Part shown: positions 62,491 to 64,000 of the stretch, in pieces
How positions within the stretch are numbered: the stretch's first letter is position 1
How the letters are laid out: each line of letters starts with the position of its first letter
Assembly (NCBI GenBank): GCA_964563155.1
Contig: CAZLVL010000012.1
Coordinates: 1-64,000 of the forward strand
Source of the DNA: DUPQ01 sp964563155
Lineage (GTDB): Bacteria > Bacillota > Clostridia > DUPQ01
Length of the DNA stretch: 64,000 nucleotides
Direction: 5' to 3'
Notes under the pieces: generated by a model
Told to the model about the DNA's origin: nothing
What the model saw: the letters and a program-made list of their open reading frames with translations, nothing else
Databases searched by the model: none
Position numbers and translations under genes: made by a program

Positions 62491-63828
62491 CTAACTAATC
62501 TTTACTTTGCTTAAGTAGTCGGTAGTATATTTTCCTGATACAAAGCCTGAGCTTTCTAATATTTCTTCATGATACAAGGCATTGTGCTCAACCCCTTCAA
62601 TTATTAATTCACAAAGGGCTGCTTTCATCTTTCTTATGGCTTCATCTCTTGTTTTTGCATAGACAATCAGTTTTCCAATCATAGAATCATAAAAAGGTGG
62701 AATCTCATAGCCTTGATAAATTGCAGTATCAAAACGAACCCAAGGCCCACCAGGAACATGGAGCATGGATATTTGGCCGCAAGTTGGAGCAAAGTTTCGA
62801 TATACATCCTCTGCATTTATTCTGCATTCAATGGCATGACCAATCTTTTCCACCTCCTCATTGGTAAAGTCTATTTGTATACCAGACGCAATACGAATTT
62901 GCCACTTTACTAAATCCATTCTGGTTACCATCTCTGTTACAGGGTGTTCAACCTGTAGTCTGGTGTTCATTTCCATGAAGTAGTAGTTTTTTCCATCAAA
63001 AAGGTATTCTATGGTTCCAAGGCCCCTATAGCCTATGGCCTTACAGGCCCTAATAGAAGCTTCTTGCATATCCTTTCTAACCGCCTTTGGCAAGGTTATA
63101 CAGGGGCTTTCTTCTAAGATTTTTTGATTTCTTCTTTGTATAGAACAATCTCTTTCTCCTAGACATATAACATTATTAAAGTTGTCTGCCATAACCTGCA
63201 TCTCTACATGTTTAACAGATTCTAAGAATTTTTCTAAATAAACTCCACTATCTGCAAAAGAAGACATGGCCTCAGAAACAGCTACATGAAAACCATATTT
63301 AAGCTCTTGCTCATTTCTAGCCAGTCTTATCCCCTTGCCTCCCCCACCTAAGCGGGCCTTTACTAAAATGGGGTAGCCAATCTTTTTGGCTTCTTTTAAG
63401 GCTTGGTCTATATCTTCTACCAAACCACTAGAGGGAATTATGGGCACCTTTGCCTTTTTCATCAGTTGCTTAGCCCTTTCCTTGTCTCCCATCTCTTTTA
63501 TAACCTTAGATGTGGGCCCTATAAATTTAATTCCATTTTCTTCACAAAGTCTGGCAAATTCATGATTTTCTGATAAAAATCCATAGCCAGGATGTATGGC
63601 CTCACAGGCAGATACCTTTGCAGCTGACAAAATAGCCTGCATATTTAAATAGCTATCCTTTGCATAAGCCTTTCCAATACAAAAGGATTCATCTGCTAAA
63701 CTCACATGTAAAGAATCTTTATCAGCTTCTGAAAAGACAGCCACTGTATATATGCCCATCTCTTTACAAGCCCTTATTATCCTAACTGCAACCTCTCCCC
63801 TATTGGCGATGAGGATTTTTGATAACAT
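62491..63828 (-). CDS. accC: Biotin carboxylase subunit of acetyl-CoA carboxylase
   Basis: The product is 445 residues from the ATG at 63828 (the frame is open to 63876, but MLSKILIANRGEVAVRII is the family N-terminus). ATP-grasp features: KARLGGGGKGIRLA near 160, FMEMNTRLQVEHPVTE near 285. It carboxylates biotin on AccB, which is not in the window. It starts 2 bases after the fabZ stop, so the two are coupled. Confidence 0.95.
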   Translation of the reverse strand: MLSKILIANRGEVAVRIIRACKEMGIYTVAVFSEADKDSLHVSLADESFCIGKAYAKDSYLNMQAILSAAKVSACEAIHPGYGFLSENHEFARLCEENGIKFIGPTSKVIKEMGDKERAKQLMKKAKVPIIPSSGLVEDIDQALKEAKKIGYPILVKARLGGGGKGIRLARNEQELKYGFHVAVSEAMSSFADSGVYLEKFLESVKHVEMQVMADNFNNVICLGERDCSIQRRNQKILEESPCITLPKAVRKDMQEASIRACKAIGYRGLGTIEYLFDGKNYYFMEMNTRLQVEHPVTEMVTRMDLVKWQIRIASGIQIDFTNEEVEKIGHAIECRINAEDVYRNFAPTCGQISMLHVPGGPWVRFDTAIYQGYEIPPFYDSMIGKLIVYAKTRDEAIRKMKAALCELIIEGVEHNALYHEEILESSGFVSGKYTTDYLSKVKIS

Positions 63829-63830
63829 TG

Positions 63831-64000
63831 TCATATCTTTTTTACTATAGCAAAGGCTAAATCTCCTGATACGCATAATTGTCCATCGGCATATCCTTTT
63901 GCTTCTATGAAATAGAAGGGTTTACGAACAGAGCTTATCTTACACTTAAATTCCAATTCTTGGCCTGGGACAACAGGCTTTTTAAATCGGACCTTGTCTA
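63831..64000 (-). CDS. fabZ: FabZ, 3-hydroxyacyl-ACP dehydratase, 3' end
   Basis: The last 56 residues of a hotdog-fold dehydratase read DKVRFKKPVVPGQELEFKCK, then a strand with FYFIEAKGYADGQLCVSGDL and a final FAIVKKI. The PGQ motif and end match FabZ. The catalytic His/Glu lie beyond the window edge. Its TGA is 2 bases before accC. Confidence 0.88.
   Translation of the reverse strand, partial: DKVRFKKPVVPGQELEFKCKISSVRKPFYFIEAKGYADGQLCVSGDLAFAIVKKI

Overview
The window is AT-rich, uses TTG and GTG starts in places, and carries genes typical of a low-GC Gram-positive anaerobe of the Clostridia/Tissierellia type: WalRK-YycHI, S-layer (SLH) proteins, a split glycine decarboxylase, an ECF transporter, and acc genes arranged with fabZ. 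I cannot name the genus. Almost every gene is on the minus strand. No rRNA, tRNA or CRISPR was seen.

Layout. 1-1.3 kb: an insertion-sequence end, a truncated IS3-type OrfA and a small helix-hairpin-helix (DUF4332) protein. 1.4-7.9 kb: a YesN/YesM-type two-component pair, a URO-D family protein and two sugar-type ABC permeases without a binding protein. 8-13.7 kb: M42 peptidase, MFS transporter, methionine aminopeptidase, transglutaminase-like lipoprotein and a PfkB kinase. 13.7-19.4 kb: an orphan Phd-type antitoxin, then a URO-D protein followed by gcvT-gcvH-gcvPA-gcvPB. 19.5-23.5 kb: a decaying region with an IS end, a broken DDE transposase, and an M23 peptidase/Cys-repeat gene interrupted by two in-frame stops. 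23.7-26.8 kb: a DNA-damage cassette (dinB, small ORF, SRAP, WYL regulator) behind a perfect LexA box.

26.8-33.9 kb is the most interesting part. A cobalamin riboswitch with a terminator precedes two SLH-anchored surface proteins, a lipoprotein and a complete ECF transporter (T, fused A-A', S). The surface proteins carry the two folds of animal intrinsic factor/transcobalamin: an alpha/alpha toroid and DUF4430 (transcobalamin-like C-terminal) domains. I read this as a cell-wall-displayed, intrinsic-factor-like corrinoid capture and import system.

34-41.4 kb: membrane protein, esterase, Kbl-type PLP enzyme and yycI-yycH-walK-walR. 41.4-50.1 kb: three large paralogous SLH proteins, each with five co-linear NQYG/DQYG-marked modules. 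50.3-57.3 kb: a Wzy/ligase-like membrane protein, a PlsC-type acyltransferase with a zinc ribbon, a metal-efflux operon (ArsR-HMA-P-type ATPase) with a visible operator, and a membrane GGDEF protein. 57.4-64 kb: an acyltransferase-like protein and a ceramidase-like protein, then degV, accA, accD, accC and the 3' end of fabZ, which is the fatty-acid initiation cluster. Several operons concern the envelope, and two processes may depend on one-carbon or corrinoid chemistry (gcv with URO-D; B12 uptake).
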